DNA of 64,000 nucleotides from DATDIC01 sp963777625 (GTDB lineage: Bacteria; Pseudomonadota; Alphaproteobacteria; Acetobacterales; Acetobacteraceae), in the NCBI GenBank assembly GCA_963777625.1, contig CAVZRO010000018.1, positions 62,001 through 126,000 on the forward strand, written 5' to 3'. Shown here piece by piece: positions 1 to 7,418 of this stretch. Positions within the stretch are counted from its first letter, which is position 1, and each line of letters opens with the position of its first letter. Made by a program: the position numbers and the translations under genes. The notes under the pieces are model-generated. The model ran no database searches. It saw nothing but the letters and a program-made list of their open reading frames with translations, and was not told where the DNA came from.

Positions 1-1
1 C

Positions 2-148
2 CAGGCTGTGCAATGGTATCAGACTGATACGGTCCTGCTCGGGATGATCGTGATCGGCGTGATCTGGCTGCTGATGGACTGGCTGATCTTCGCCAAGTTG
101 GAAGAGGTCACCGTGGTGCGCTGGGGATTGCTCCGGGAAACTGCCTGA
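2..148 (+). CDS. ABC transporter permease, C-terminal fragment (SsuC/TauC/NrtB type)
   Basis: The window opens inside a reading frame that closes with TGA at 146-148. The visible 48 residues hold one hydrophobic segment (VLLGMIVIGVIWLLMDWLIF) and end in a charged tail with VVRWGLLRE. This matches the last membrane helix and ERxTxRWG-like tail of nitrate/taurine/sulfonate-type permeases (BPD_transp_1). The role would be inner-membrane import of a small anion or sulfonate, but the substrate cannot be told from the tail. The start lies before the window. The 147-base gap to the next gene suggests a separate operon. Confidence 0.6.
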   Translation, partial: QAVQWYQTDTVLLGMIVIGVIWLLMDWLIFAKLEEVTVVRWGLLRETA

Positions 149-295
149 GCTGTCCGCCTGGGGACCTGCCTTGCGTCGGCGGCGGGTTGCGGAGAATGAA
201 GCGGCCAAACACTCCGCAGTGGAAGGGTGGACCGGCTTGCCGCAGCAAATCGCGCCGCCTAAGCTCGACCCAACGCGGTTCAAGCGGGGGGCACC

Positions 296-1102
296 ATGAC
301 GCGCAGAGCGGTCGGCATCTTCGTCTCGTTTTTTCTCCTGCTTGGTGTCTTCGCGCACGGCGCGCGGGCGGCCGACAGCCTGCTGGCCGACGTGCTCAGC
401 CGCGGCACGTTGCGGGTCGCGATAACCCCCGGCAATCCGCCCTGGTGTTATGTCGATCCGAATGGCGATCTGATGGGCTACGACGCCGATATCGCCAATG
501 CGCTGGCCAAGGCGCTCGGGGTGCAGGTGCAGTTCGTTCGCACGGATACCGCCGGTCGAGTTGCCCAGTTGCAGGCGCACAAGGCGGACGTGACGATTTC
601 CACCTTCACGCCGACGCTCGATCGCATGAAAACGATCGCCTTCACGGATCCCTACGCGATCGACGGCCTGGAGGTTCTCGTCCGCGCCGACAGCAAGATA
701 GACACGATCAAGGACATTCCGAAGGGCGCGCGAATCGGGGTTGGCCGCGGCTCCACGCTGGAAGCCGCCATTGCCAAGAACATACCGCAGGCAAGTATCG
801 TCGAGTTTCCTGGCAACGCCGACATCGCCCAGGCGATCGCCAGCCAGCAGGTGGACGCGATCGCCGCCAACAACGGCATGATCACCACTACGTTCAAGAG
901 CGGCAACGGCCAATATAAGCTGATCCCGCAGTTGATGGGTATCGAGGACGACGCGATCGGGCTGCCGCAGGGTGATTTCACCTGGTGGCTGTGGCTGAAC
1001 AGTTTCGTGCACCAGATCAACAGCGACGGCACGAACTACACGCTCTATCAGAAGTGGTTCGGCCAGGAACCGCCGGCCTTCGTCCACAAGCCGCCGGCTT
1101 GA
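296..1102 (+). CDS. Polar amino-acid ABC transporter substrate-binding protein
   Basis: A 268-residue periplasmic binding protein of the SBP_bac_3 family. Residues 1-25 form a Sec signal peptide (MTRRAVGIFVSFFLLLGVFA, cleavage after ARA). The mature part starts with the typical GTLRVAITPGNPPWCY and continues with MGYDADIANALAKALG. It would capture an amino acid or similar small polar ligand and deliver it to the two permeases encoded at 2.1-3.6 kb. It heads an operon with a PLP enzyme and the permeases. No ATPase gene follows, so the transporter must borrow one from elsewhere. The exact substrate is unknown. Confidence 0.9.
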   Translation: MTRRAVGIFVSFFLLLGVFAHGARAADSLLADVLSRGTLRVAITPGNPPWCYVDPNGDLMGYDADIANALAKALGVQVQFVRTDTAGRVAQLQAHKADVTISTFTPTLDRMKTIAFTDPYAIDGLEVLVRADSKIDTIKDIPKGARIGVGRGSTLEAAIAKNIPQASIVEFPGNADIAQAIASQQVDAIAANNGMITTTFKSGNGQYKLIPQLMGIEDDAIGLPQGDFTWWLWLNSFVHQINSDGTNYTLYQKWFGQEPPAFVHKPPA

Positions 1103-1110
1103 GCGCGCCC

Positions 1111-2229
1111 ATGGCTCTCGCACCGCTGTTCGATCCGGCCGCCTTTCGCATTCCCCCTGGAATCGTGCATGTCTGCGCCGGCGGCGAGACTGCGTTCCTG
1201 CGACGCCACGACAATGCGTTTCGGCAGTACGCGGAAGACAAGAGCAACGGCATGACCGGCCGCACCGCGCAGGAGGAGGTGGTCGAACGCACGCGCGAGA
1301 CGATCGCGGCGCAGTGGCATGTGGCAGCGTCCGAGATCGGCTTCGTCAGCAGCGTGGCGGAGGGTGTGTCGCTGGTTGCCGAGAGCATCGACTGGCGGGA
1401 GGGCGATACGATCTGTGTCGATGCCAACGAATATCCTTCGGTGGTCGGTCCCTTCGCGCTGCAGCGGCGGCCGAAACCGGCGCTGCGTCTGGCGACCGGG
1501 CAGCAGCCGGACCGCTGGGCCGCCGTCGTCGATCAGAGCACGCGCATCATCGGGGTGAGTTATGTCTCTTACCTGACCGGGGAACGTGTCGATCTCGCCG
1601 CCATGCGCCGGCTGGCCGATTCGGTGGGTGCCCTGCTGGTGGTGGATTGCACCCAGGCGGCCGGTTATCTGCCGATCGACGCGCGGCTTGCCGATTTTGC
1701 GTTCTCCGCTTGCTATAAATGGCTGCTCGGCTGCACCGGCCTTGCCATCGCTTACTGGAACCGGGCGCGCAATCCGGACTGGATGCCGACGACCGGCGGC
1801 TGGCATTCGATCGTCTTTCCGCCACGTCCCAGCTACACGCCGGACTTGGCGCTGCGTCCGGACGCACTGCGCTTCACGCGCGGCAATCCGCCGCATCTGC
1901 CGCTCTATGTCCTGGCCAGCGCGCTCGACTATCTGAGCCAGTTCGATGTGGCGGAAGTGCAGCGTCACGTGCAGACGCTGACCACGGCGCTGATCGGGCG
2001 CATGGATGCGCTTGGCATCCCGACCACGACGCCGCGCGATCCGGCGCGTCATGGTGCCAGCGTCTGCATGGATAGCAGTGCCGCGCAGTCGATCACCGAT
2101 GCGCTGGGTCGCGACGGCGTCTATGCGTGGAACGGGCGCGGGCGGATCCGTTTCAGCTTCCATGGCTACAACAGCGAGAGCGATATCGAGCGCATCGAGC
2201 AGGCGCTTGGGCGTGTCTGGCGGGCCTGA
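1111..2229 (+). CDS. Aminotransferase class V-fold PLP-dependent enzyme
   Basis: A 372-residue fold-type I PLP enzyme of the class V family (cysteine desulfurase, kynureninase and isopenicillin epimerase relatives). The cofactor-binding Asp is at about 179 in VVDCTQAAG, and the Schiff-base Lys is at about 203 in SACYKWLLG. I chose ATG 1111, eight bases after the binding-protein stop; an in-frame TTG at 1099 overlapping that stop is an alternative. It is encoded between the binding protein and the permeases of an amino-acid ABC importer, so it probably acts on the imported amino acid. The reaction (desulfuration, epimerisation or C-C cleavage) cannot be deduced. Confidence 0.85.
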   Translation: MALAPLFDPAAFRIPPGIVHVCAGGETAFLRRHDNAFRQYAEDKSNGMTGRTAQEEVVERTRETIAAQWHVAASEIGFVSSVAEGVSLVAESIDWREGDTICVDANEYPSVVGPFALQRRPKPALRLATGQQPDRWAAVVDQSTRIIGVSYVSYLTGERVDLAAMRRLADSVGALLVVDCTQAAGYLPIDARLADFAFSACYKWLLGCTGLAIAYWNRARNPDWMPTTGGWHSIVFPPRPSYTPDLALRPDALRFTRGNPPHLPLYVLASALDYLSQFDVAEVQRHVQTLTTALIGRMDALGIPTTTPRDPARHGASVCMDSSAAQSITDALGRDGVYAWNGRGRIRFSFHGYNSESDIERIEQALGRVWRA

Positions 2230-2897
2230 GCCTGTATAGCTTCAATCTCCGAACGGTCATTCCATATCTGCCGCGTTTCTATGCGGCCGGGCTGTTGACC
2301 TTGGAGATCAGCGTAATTGCCCTGCTGATCAGTATTCCGCTCGGGCTTGCCGGAGCACTCGGCCGCACCAGCCGCGCGCGCGGCCTCAATAACGCCATCG
2401 CCGTCTATGTGGAACTGGTCCGCAACGTCCCGCTGCTGGTGGTGCTCTATCTGCTGTTTTACGGGCTGCCCGCCGGCCTGCGGCTTTCGGCGCTGCAGGC
2501 GGGCGTGCTCGCGCTGGCGGTCAACAGCACTGCCTTCTGTGTCGAGATATTTCGCGGCGGACTGTCCGCCATCCCGCACGGCCAGTATGAGGCCGCGGCG
2601 TCGCTCGGCCTGCATCGCGCGCTCGCGTTTCGCCTTGTCATCATGCCGCAACTGTTGCGGGTGGTATTCCCCTCGCTGGGCAACCAGGTCATCTCCGTTG
2701 TCCTGGGTTCGTCAGTGGCGTCGGTCATCGGGGTCCCGGAACTCACGTACGAAACCTTGTCGATCGGCTCGATCACGTTCCGCTATTTCGAGCTGTTCGT
2801 GCTGGCGGCGATTGCTTACATCATCGCGGCACAGGCGATCAGCCTGGTCTGGCGCGCGGTCGGCCTGGCACTTAGCGCGCGGCAGCCGGCGCGGTGA
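2127..2897 (+). CDS. Amino-acid ABC transporter permease (HisM/GlnP family)
   Basis: An inner-membrane permease of the HisMQ type. Hydrophobic segments follow LLTLEISVIALLISIPLGLAG, and the EAA-like coupling loop is AAASLGLHRALAFRLVIMPQ. The ATG at 2127 is the longest option but lies 100 bases inside the preceding gene. The family-like N-terminus (SLYSFNLRTVIPYLPRF) begins after that gene's stop, where no in-frame ATG, GTG or TTG exists, so translation may start at a CTG near 2217-2226, or the frame junction may be damaged. It pairs with the next gene, which starts on a GTGA overlap, to form the heteromeric channel. Confidence 0.85.
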   Translation: MERARADPFQLPWLQQRERYRAHRAGAWACLAGLSLYSFNLRTVIPYLPRFYAAGLLTLEISVIALLISIPLGLAGALGRTSRARGLNNAIAVYVELVRNVPLLVVLYLLFYGLPAGLRLSALQAGVLALAVNSTAFCVEIFRGGLSAIPHGQYEAAASLGLHRALAFRLVIMPQLLRVVFPSLGNQVISVVLGSSVASVIGVPELTYETLSIGSITFRYFELFVLAAIAYIIAAQAISLVWRAVGLALSARQPAR

Positions 2898-3559
2898 TCA
2901 GCAGCGGCCATCTCGCCGCCTATTTGCTGTTTCTCCTGAAGGGTGGGTTCGTCACCCTGAAGCTCAGCTTCGCCGCGCTGATACTCGGCACGGCTGGCGG
3001 AATACTGCTCGGTCTGCTGCGCACGGCGCGGGCCTGGCCGCTGCGCGCGCTGCCTCTCGGCTACATCGAGATCGTGCGCTCGACGCCGTTCCTGATCCTG
3101 CTGTTCTTCATCTATTATGGCCTGCCGCTGGCGCTCAACATGGACATCCCGGCTTATCCCGCCGCGATTGCCGCGCTCAGCGTGTACTGCTCGGCGTACA
3201 TGGCGGAGGTGGTGCGCTCCGGGCTGCAATCCGTGGCGCGCGGGCAGGCGGAAGCGGCCGAGGCGCTCGGGCTCCGCTATCGCCAGATCATGCGCCTTGT
3301 CATCCTGCCCCAGGCAATGCGGGTCATGGTTCCGCCGACGATCGGTGTTTATATCAGCACGATCAAGGAAAGCTCGCTGGCTTCGGTGATCGGCTTCGTC
3401 GAGCTGCTTGGCACGGGCAACGAGATACGGGAGTCCAACGCGGGGCGAAGCACGGGGGACGTGCTGGTGTTCGTGGCGATCTGTTACTTTCTCATCTGCT
3501 TTGCGCTGTCGCGCCTCGGGCGCTGGATGGAAGGGCGAAGCGAGAGTCGGCCTGCATGA
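2894..3559 (+). CDS. Amino-acid ABC transporter permease (second subunit)
   Basis: A 221-residue HisMQ-type permease starting at GTG 2894, which overlaps the previous stop by four bases (GTGA) and implies translational coupling. It shows the usual order: TM1 (GFVTLKLSFAALILGTAGGI), the conserved YIEIVRSTPFLILLFFIYYG segment, and the EAA loop AAEALGLRYRQIMRLVILPQ. It would form the transmembrane pore with the upstream permease for the SBP_bac_3 protein at 296-1102. The operon ends here; the next sequence is degenerate and on the other strand. The cognate ATP-binding subunit is not in this window. Confidence 0.92.
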   Translation: MISSGHLAAYLLFLLKGGFVTLKLSFAALILGTAGGILLGLLRTARAWPLRALPLGYIEIVRSTPFLILLFFIYYGLPLALNMDIPAYPAAIAALSVYCSAYMAEVVRSGLQSVARGQAEAAEALGLRYRQIMRLVILPQAMRVMVPPTIGVYISTIKESSLASVIGFVELLGTGNEIRESNAGRSTGDVLVFVAICYFLICFALSRLGRWMEGRSESRPA

Positions 3560-3579
3560 TGCGACCGGCGATTGTACTG

Positions 3580-3804
3580 TCAGGTTGGATAGGATACCAC
3601 TCTGTCGGCGCCTGACTGTGTCGGCGAAGACAGGGGACTGGGCGTTCCCCACCATGTCCGGCCCGCCACGTACGTAGAACATCTGGCCGGCATCGTTCGT
3701 ATAGAGCAGAAACTCGTGATAGCCTCCGAGCATGTTGGGGCTATCCAGCCCGGTTCCAGACGAGCTGCCGATACCGGTCGGAGCACTAATTGGATGGTGG
3801 CCAT
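3580..3804 (-). pseudogene. Frameshifted fragment of an unknown protein
   Basis: On the minus strand an ATG at 3804 has an excellent ribosome site (AGGGGAG, 7-8 bases upstream). The frame it opens soon becomes arginine/serine-rich nonsense, whereas the neighbouring frame reads as convincing protein: HPISAPTGIGSSSGTGLDSP, then LGGYHEFLLYTNDAGQMFYV, then RGGPDMVGNAQSPVFADTV. A one-base loss right after the start (near 3792-3800) would explain this. The sensible frame runs out near 3610, about 50 bases past the permease stop. I do not recognise the family. It lies in a patch with an integrase tail and a toxin-antitoxin pair. Confidence 0.35.
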
Positions 3805-3886
3805 TACGGCTCTCCCCTGTTTTGCGAAACGCTATGAGATGGACTCGTTCAAGGAAACGCCGCCGTATTGACCCAAGTTGCCTTGG

Positions 3887-4339
3887 CTACCTGGATACGG
3901 GAGTCGTTGATATAACGTAGGAAACAGAAACCAGATCGTAGGCCTTAAACTGATTCCGAGGCAGCCTGCGTAATACTCGATACTCGAGTGCTAGTCCTAT
4001 TGTGGCCCCAGGCTCCGGAGCGGGGGCAGCCGGATAACTCACTCCCAGCTCATGGACCCACGCGACCAACTCGGGAACGGTACTCCCGGAAAGATTACTG
4101 GCGAAAATATCTGTTACATCAACGGTCAGAATACCTTGGCGTTCGACATTGCGCAGCTCAACAAGAGCCTGGAAAAGCTTGTTCCCCGAGAATTCGTTGG
4201 GGTCGAACATCTTCGCTCCCATGGTCGGCAGGCAAATCACGAATCCCAGGATAAGCAGACCAATGGGGAGTAGGAGCCTGCGAGCCCTTCCGATTTTCGC
4301 CCGCCAAGGAGGCGCGGCTTCCTGGGCCTTGGCTACCAT
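3887..4339 (-). CDS. Hypothetical protein with one membrane segment
   Basis: A 150-residue protein with a basic start, one hydrophobic helix at about 22-40 (LLLPIGLLILGFVICLPTMG) and a soluble remainder (KLFQALVELRNVERQGILTV, then VPELVAWVHELGVSYPAAPAP). This suggests a membrane-anchored protein facing the periplasm. The ATG overlaps the stop of an upstream minus-strand reading frame (ATGgTAG). The C-terminal frame is doubtful: just after the stop, another frame gives QVAKATWVNTAAFP, so the end may be frame-broken. No family is recognised. It sits in the accessory patch with the integrase remnant. Confidence 0.4.
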   Translation of the reverse strand: MVAKAQEAAPPWRAKIGRARRLLLPIGLLILGFVICLPTMGAKMFDPNEFSGNKLFQALVELRNVERQGILTVDVTDIFASNLSGSTVPELVAWVHELGVSYPAAPAPEPGATIGLALEYRVLRRLPRNQFKAYDLVSVSYVISTTPVSR

Positions 4340-4647
4340 TGCTGAGCATTCCCCGTTCGCCCCGCGCGTCCGCCACTAGCCGGCGGCAGCCAAACATACG
4401 CCGCTGACCCTGCTTTACTTGCGATCGTTCCCGCGCCTGACCGCGCCACCCTCTGGCACCGCCCCTCATCGAAGGTCACCGCGCTGGCGGAACCGTCGGC
4501 GCAGGCACCAGTCTCCCCACGTGGCCGTGTCGGGGTCGGCTCTAACACTGAAGGAAACCGCATTCCCTTCTCGGCCCCCATGATTGTAACGTCCCGACGA
4601 TAGTGTCCGAACCATTTGCAGGTCCAGTGCTTTTCGTAACAGTCCAC
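4333..4647 (-). CDS. Doubtful hypothetical reading frame
   Basis: A 104-codon minus-strand frame whose stop overlaps the start of the 150-residue hypothetical gene. Its first third looks protein-like (MDCYEKHWTCKWFGHYRRDV, then TIMGAEKGMRFPSV), but the last third is low-complexity and may be noise. A competing 56-codon frame (4542-4712, beginning MNRSGGGGGGGYGG) covers the same DNA and also reads plausibly (HSWTVTKSTGPANGSDTIVG). The two may be parts of one frame-broken gene. No domain is recognised. Confidence 0.22.
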   Translation of the reverse strand: MDCYEKHWTCKWFGHYRRDVTIMGAEKGMRFPSVLEPTPTRPRGETGACADGSASAVTFDEGRCQRVARSGAGTIASKAGSAAYVWLPPASGGRAGRTGNAQQW

Positions 4648-4812
4648 GAATGCAACGGCGATCCGATAGCGCCGCCATAGCCACCACCACCGCCGCCGCC
4701 GCTTCTATTCATAAATTGACACGTTATTGGCCTGCGCCGCGGCCAACACTCCCCGCGGTGAGAACTGTGCTGAAGGTGACTTCGTCGATCTTAACTAACC
4801 GCCAAACGTGGC

Positions 4813-4935
4813 AATGGCGGCGCGCTTGAGCATGCGCAATCCATGGCGGCGCATGAGAGCCCGCGCACGACGAAGCTTTACGATCGGACCAGGGAGCGGC
4901 TTACCCAGGATGAGGTCGAGCGAATTCGGTTGTGA
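4813..4935 (+). pseudogene. Tyrosine recombinase (phage-type integrase), C-terminal remnant
   Basis: The last 40 codons of a tyrosine recombinase survive. NGGALEHAQSMAAHESPRTT is followed by KLYDRTRERLTQDEVERIRL and a TGA at 4933-4935. The TTKLYDRT segment carries the nucleophilic tyrosine typical of the XerD/phage integrase family. A stop precedes it in frame at about 4793, and none of the catalytic core (R...HxxR) is present, so this is a scar of a lost integrated element. It lies between the unknown genes at 3.6-4.7 kb and the toxin-antitoxin pair, which probably arrived with the same element. Confidence 0.7.
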
Positions 4936-5019
4936 ATTCTTGGCCGATTAAGACGTGAGAAGGGCTGTTATCGCGTCTTGGGCAGGGAAGGGCATGTGCG
5001 GATAGATTGGTCGCCGGAT

Positions 5020-5457
5020 TCATTCAGCCCGCATGATTCGCCGCGACCGCGCTGCGGTTTCCAGCGCGAGGAATCGGCGACGTAGCTCAACGAAAAAGCG
5101 CGGCGGGAGAAACCCGTACGCGACGGAACTGTCATCGCGATCGCCCACACGCCGGAGATCCGGCCCGGGCCATTCGAACGCATTGCTCTCAGAGAGGATG
5201 ACCCACGAGCGCTCAGTATCGAGACCGAGATGGCGCTTAATCGCCACGGGTAGTTCCAGAGCAGCGTCGGGACTCTCCGGCGGGCTGTGGGTGACAGGAA
5301 CGACCAGCACCTGGGTCGCAGTATCACGATCCCGAACGGCAAGGACGATTGCGCAAGGCCGGTCCTTGGTGCCTTCCTCATGACCCTGCCGATGCTCCCG
5401 CAACCACAGGTAGGAATAGCGGATGACCAAGCCGGGCTCAGGCGCGGGGAGCCTCAC
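5020..5457 (-). CDS. PemK/MazF-like type II toxin
   Basis: A 145-residue protein with the PemK/MazF-like SH3-barrel pattern: KDRPCAIVLAVRDRD, then QVLVVPVTHSPP, then LPVAIKRHLGLDTERSWVIL. Family members are usually mRNA endoribonucleases (interferases) neutralised by a partner antitoxin. The GTG start at 5457 overlaps the antitoxin stop by four bases (GTGA), so translation is coupled and the antitoxin is made first. The protein is somewhat longer than classic MazF (about 110 residues), with an arginine-rich C-terminal tail. Its position beside an integrase scar fits acquisition as a stability module. Confidence 0.8.
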   Translation of the reverse strand: MRLPAPEPGLVIRYSYLWLREHRQGHEEGTKDRPCAIVLAVRDRDTATQVLVVPVTHSPPESPDAALELPVAIKRHLGLDTERSWVILSESNAFEWPGPDLRRVGDRDDSSVAYGFLPPRFFVELRRRFLALETAARSRRIMRAE

Positions 5458-5729
5458 GAGGTCCAGTCTTGGATCAGCTCATCAAGATGCTGGTGCCGCG
5501 GATCCATTTCGCTTCCGCGGATCGCTTCGACGATCTCGTCGGGAAGCTCGCCAGCGGCATAGACCTGACGGTCGCGACGCTTCAGACGTTGATACTCCTC
5601 CGCCGAGATCACGACGGTTCGGTCCCGACCGTTGCGGGTGACGATGACGGTTTGGCTCAAGGCCAGATCCTGGTAGCGGCCGACCTCTTTGCCGAACTCG
5701 GTCGCGGATACGCGGACGACGTCTGTCAC
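5454..5729 (-). CDS. Phd/YefM-family antitoxin
   Basis: A 91-residue antitoxin. The N-terminal half is the DNA-binding Phd/YefM fold (VSATEFGKEVGRYQDLALSQ, then TVIVTRNGRDRTVVISAEEY), and the acidic C-terminal tail (ELPDEIVEAIRGSEMD, then HQHLDELIQDW) would wrap and inhibit the downstream toxin. The start is a GTG at 5729 with a strong GGAGG eight bases upstream. Antitoxins of this family usually repress their own promoter together with the toxin, so the sequence upstream of 5729 is the likely autoregulated promoter; I cannot mark the operator precisely. Confidence 0.85.
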   Translation of the reverse strand: MTDVVRVSATEFGKEVGRYQDLALSQTVIVTRNGRDRTVVISAEEYQRLKRRDRQVYAAGELPDEIVEAIRGSEMDPRHQHLDELIQDWTS

Positions 5730-5828
5730 GGCTTTCCTCCGGGAAATCCGGATTATAGCCGAAATCCTGGATTAAGACAACAGATTGATTCCCCATAGAT
5801 TCTGGCCATTGTCATGCCGAGACCGATA

Positions 5829-5927
5829 AGAAGTCGTGGATGGCCGGCCCCTCGGGCCAAGCCCGAGGACATGCTTCGCCGGCCATGACGGGCTTTCAGT
5901 GTGCCGGCCATGACGGGCTTTCAGTGT
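5829..5927. repeat. Dispersed hairpin with a 25-bp tandem duplication
   Basis: GTCGTGGATGGCCGGC pairs with GCCGGCCATGACGGG, and inside lies a second hairpin (CCTCGGGCCAAGCCCGAGG). This is a member of the hairpin family also found near 40.9, 42.8, 44.3, 54.4 and 55.5 kb. The 25-base unit 5878-5902 is repeated exactly at 5903-5927. The stop codon of ada (5921-5923) lies in the second copy. Confidence 0.75.
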
Positions 5928-7012
5928 GAAGCTTCCACCTCGGCACCGTTGCCCGCGCGCAGTTCCCGCTCACGCTGCAGAAGTGCCCGCTTGCGCGGCA
6001 CACCCCAGCGATAGCCGGTGAGATCGCCGTCCTTGCCGATCACGCGGTGGCACGGAACCGCCAGGGAAACCGGGTTGGTGGCGCAGGAGCGGGCCACGGC
6101 GCGAACCGCGCGCGGCTCGCCCAGGGCGGCGGCCAACTCGCCATAGCTGCGCGTTTCCCCGGGCGGGATCTGGCGCAGGGCGTTCCAGACGCGTTGCTGG
6201 AACGCGGTGCCACGAAGGTCCAGGGGCAATGCCAGCGCCTCGCGCGGTTCCTCGATGAAGCGCACGACCGCGGTGACCGTATCGGCCAGCGCGGTATCGT
6301 CCGCGACGATGGCGGCGTTCGGGAAGCGGCGCCGGAGATCGCCGAGCAGCGCGTCGTCCGGCTCGGCGAACCCAATGAAGCAGACCCCCTTTTCGGTCGC
6401 GCCGACCAGCAGCCGGCCGAACGGGCAGTCCGCGAAGGCGGTGCGGATGACCTCGCCGCTGCCGCCGCGGCGCGCCGTGCCCGGCGTCATGCCGAGCAGT
6501 TCGCCGGTACGCTCATAGACCCGGCTTTCTGAGCCGAACCCGGCCCCGACAACCGCATCGACCACTCGCTCCCCGGCCGCGAGGGCGGCCTGCAAGCGAC
6601 GGGCGCGGACCCCTTCGGCGTAGCTGCGCGGGGTCAGCCCGGTATGGGCGCGGAACATGCGCAGGAAGTGGAAACGCGAATAGCCGGCGCGGTCGGCCAG
6701 GGTTTCGAGCGGCGGGATATCTTCCGACGCGTCGATGAAGGCGCAGGCATCGCGCACCGCCTCCTGCGCGATCCGGGCCCGCTCGCCCTTCGGGTCGCAG
6801 CGGCGGCAGGCGCGGAAGCCGGCCTGCTCGGCCTGATCGACGGTGCGGAAGAAGCGCACGTTGCGGCGCAGCGGACGGGGCGACGGGCAGCCGGGCCGGC
6901 AAAACACGCCCATCGTGGTGACGGCGTACAGGAAATCGCCCGGTTCCCGGTGCAGGACCTTGTCCCACATCAGTTCGGGCGGCGGCAGATCGGTGGGGCG
7001 TTGGTATGTCAT
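5921..7012 (-). CDS. ada: Bifunctional DNA repair protein/transcriptional regulator Ada
   Basis: A 363-residue, full three-part Ada. The N-terminal zinc domain has Cys38, Cys42, Cys69 and Cys72, the numbering of the E. coli protein, which supports the ATG at 7012 over the one at 7048. An AraC-type helix-turn-helix follows (about 80-180: LADRAGYSRFHFLRMFRAHT). The O6-methylguanine-DNA methyltransferase domain has its active Cys at 321 in PCHRVIGKDG. The protein transfers methyl groups from DNA to itself and, when methylated at Cys38, activates the adaptive response. It follows the GYD gene by 59 bases. Its last codons run into a tandem repeat. Confidence 0.95.
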   Translation of the reverse strand: MTYQRPTDLPPPELMWDKVLHREPGDFLYAVTTMGVFCRPGCPSPRPLRRNVRFFRTVDQAEQAGFRACRRCDPKGERARIAQEAVRDACAFIDASEDIPPLETLADRAGYSRFHFLRMFRAHTGLTPRSYAEGVRARRLQAALAAGERVVDAVVGAGFGSESRVYERTGELLGMTPGTARRGGSGEVIRTAFADCPFGRLLVGATEKGVCFIGFAEPDDALLGDLRRRFPNAAIVADDTALADTVTAVVRFIEEPREALALPLDLRGTAFQQRVWNALRQIPPGETRSYGELAAALGEPRAVRAVARSCATNPVSLAVPCHRVIGKDGDLTGYRWGVPRKRALLQRERELRAGNGAEVEASH

Positions 7013-7071
7013 GCCGCCAATCTGGTCCCGGCAGCCGTTGGTCGCCATCCGTCGATTGCCCCCGTTCAATC

Positions 7072-7365
7072 TCAGTCGAGCGATCCGACGATGTGGCGGA
7101 ACGCCTCCTCGGGGAACGCCTTCATCGAGGTGGTGCGGACATTGCCCAGGCTGCCAAGCATCAGCGTGAAGCGCGCCGACACCGCGTCGTCCGGCGCCTC
7201 GTAGATGGCCGCGAGGTCGTATTGACCCATCGTCATATAGACGGTCCGGAGCTGGCCCCCCATCGCTTCCAGCATCCGCCGCGCCGCATCGATACGCCCC
7301 CCTGCGTCCTTGACCGCGCGGATTCCCTGGTCGGTCCAATTCGCCAGCATGACATAGGTCGGCAT
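7072..7365 (-). CDS. GYD-domain protein
   Basis: A 97-residue protein of the GYD family. It has the ferredoxin-like alpha/beta pattern MPTYVMLANWTDQGIRAVKD and the family signature region TVYMTMGQYDLAAIYEAPDD. The biochemical function of this family is not established. The ATG at 7365 has a clear GGAGG nine bases upstream, so I reject the longer frame beginning at 7470. It is encoded just upstream of ada on the same strand and may be cotranscribed with it. Confidence 0.85.
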   Translation of the reverse strand: MPTYVMLANWTDQGIRAVKDAGGRIDAARRMLEAMGGQLRTVYMTMGQYDLAAIYEAPDDAVSARFTLMLGSLGNVRTTSMKAFPEEAFRHIVGSLD

Positions 7366-7418
7366 GTATTGATCCTCCCGTTGCGGGGCGGCCCGGGATC
7401 GGCTATCGCGCGCCATCC

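Noticed and set aside
4542..4712. A 56-codon minus-strand frame beginning MNRSGGGGGGGYGG
   Set aside because: It overlaps another equally weak frame, has no clear ribosome site and no recognisable family; it is kept only as a note in the hypothetical entry.
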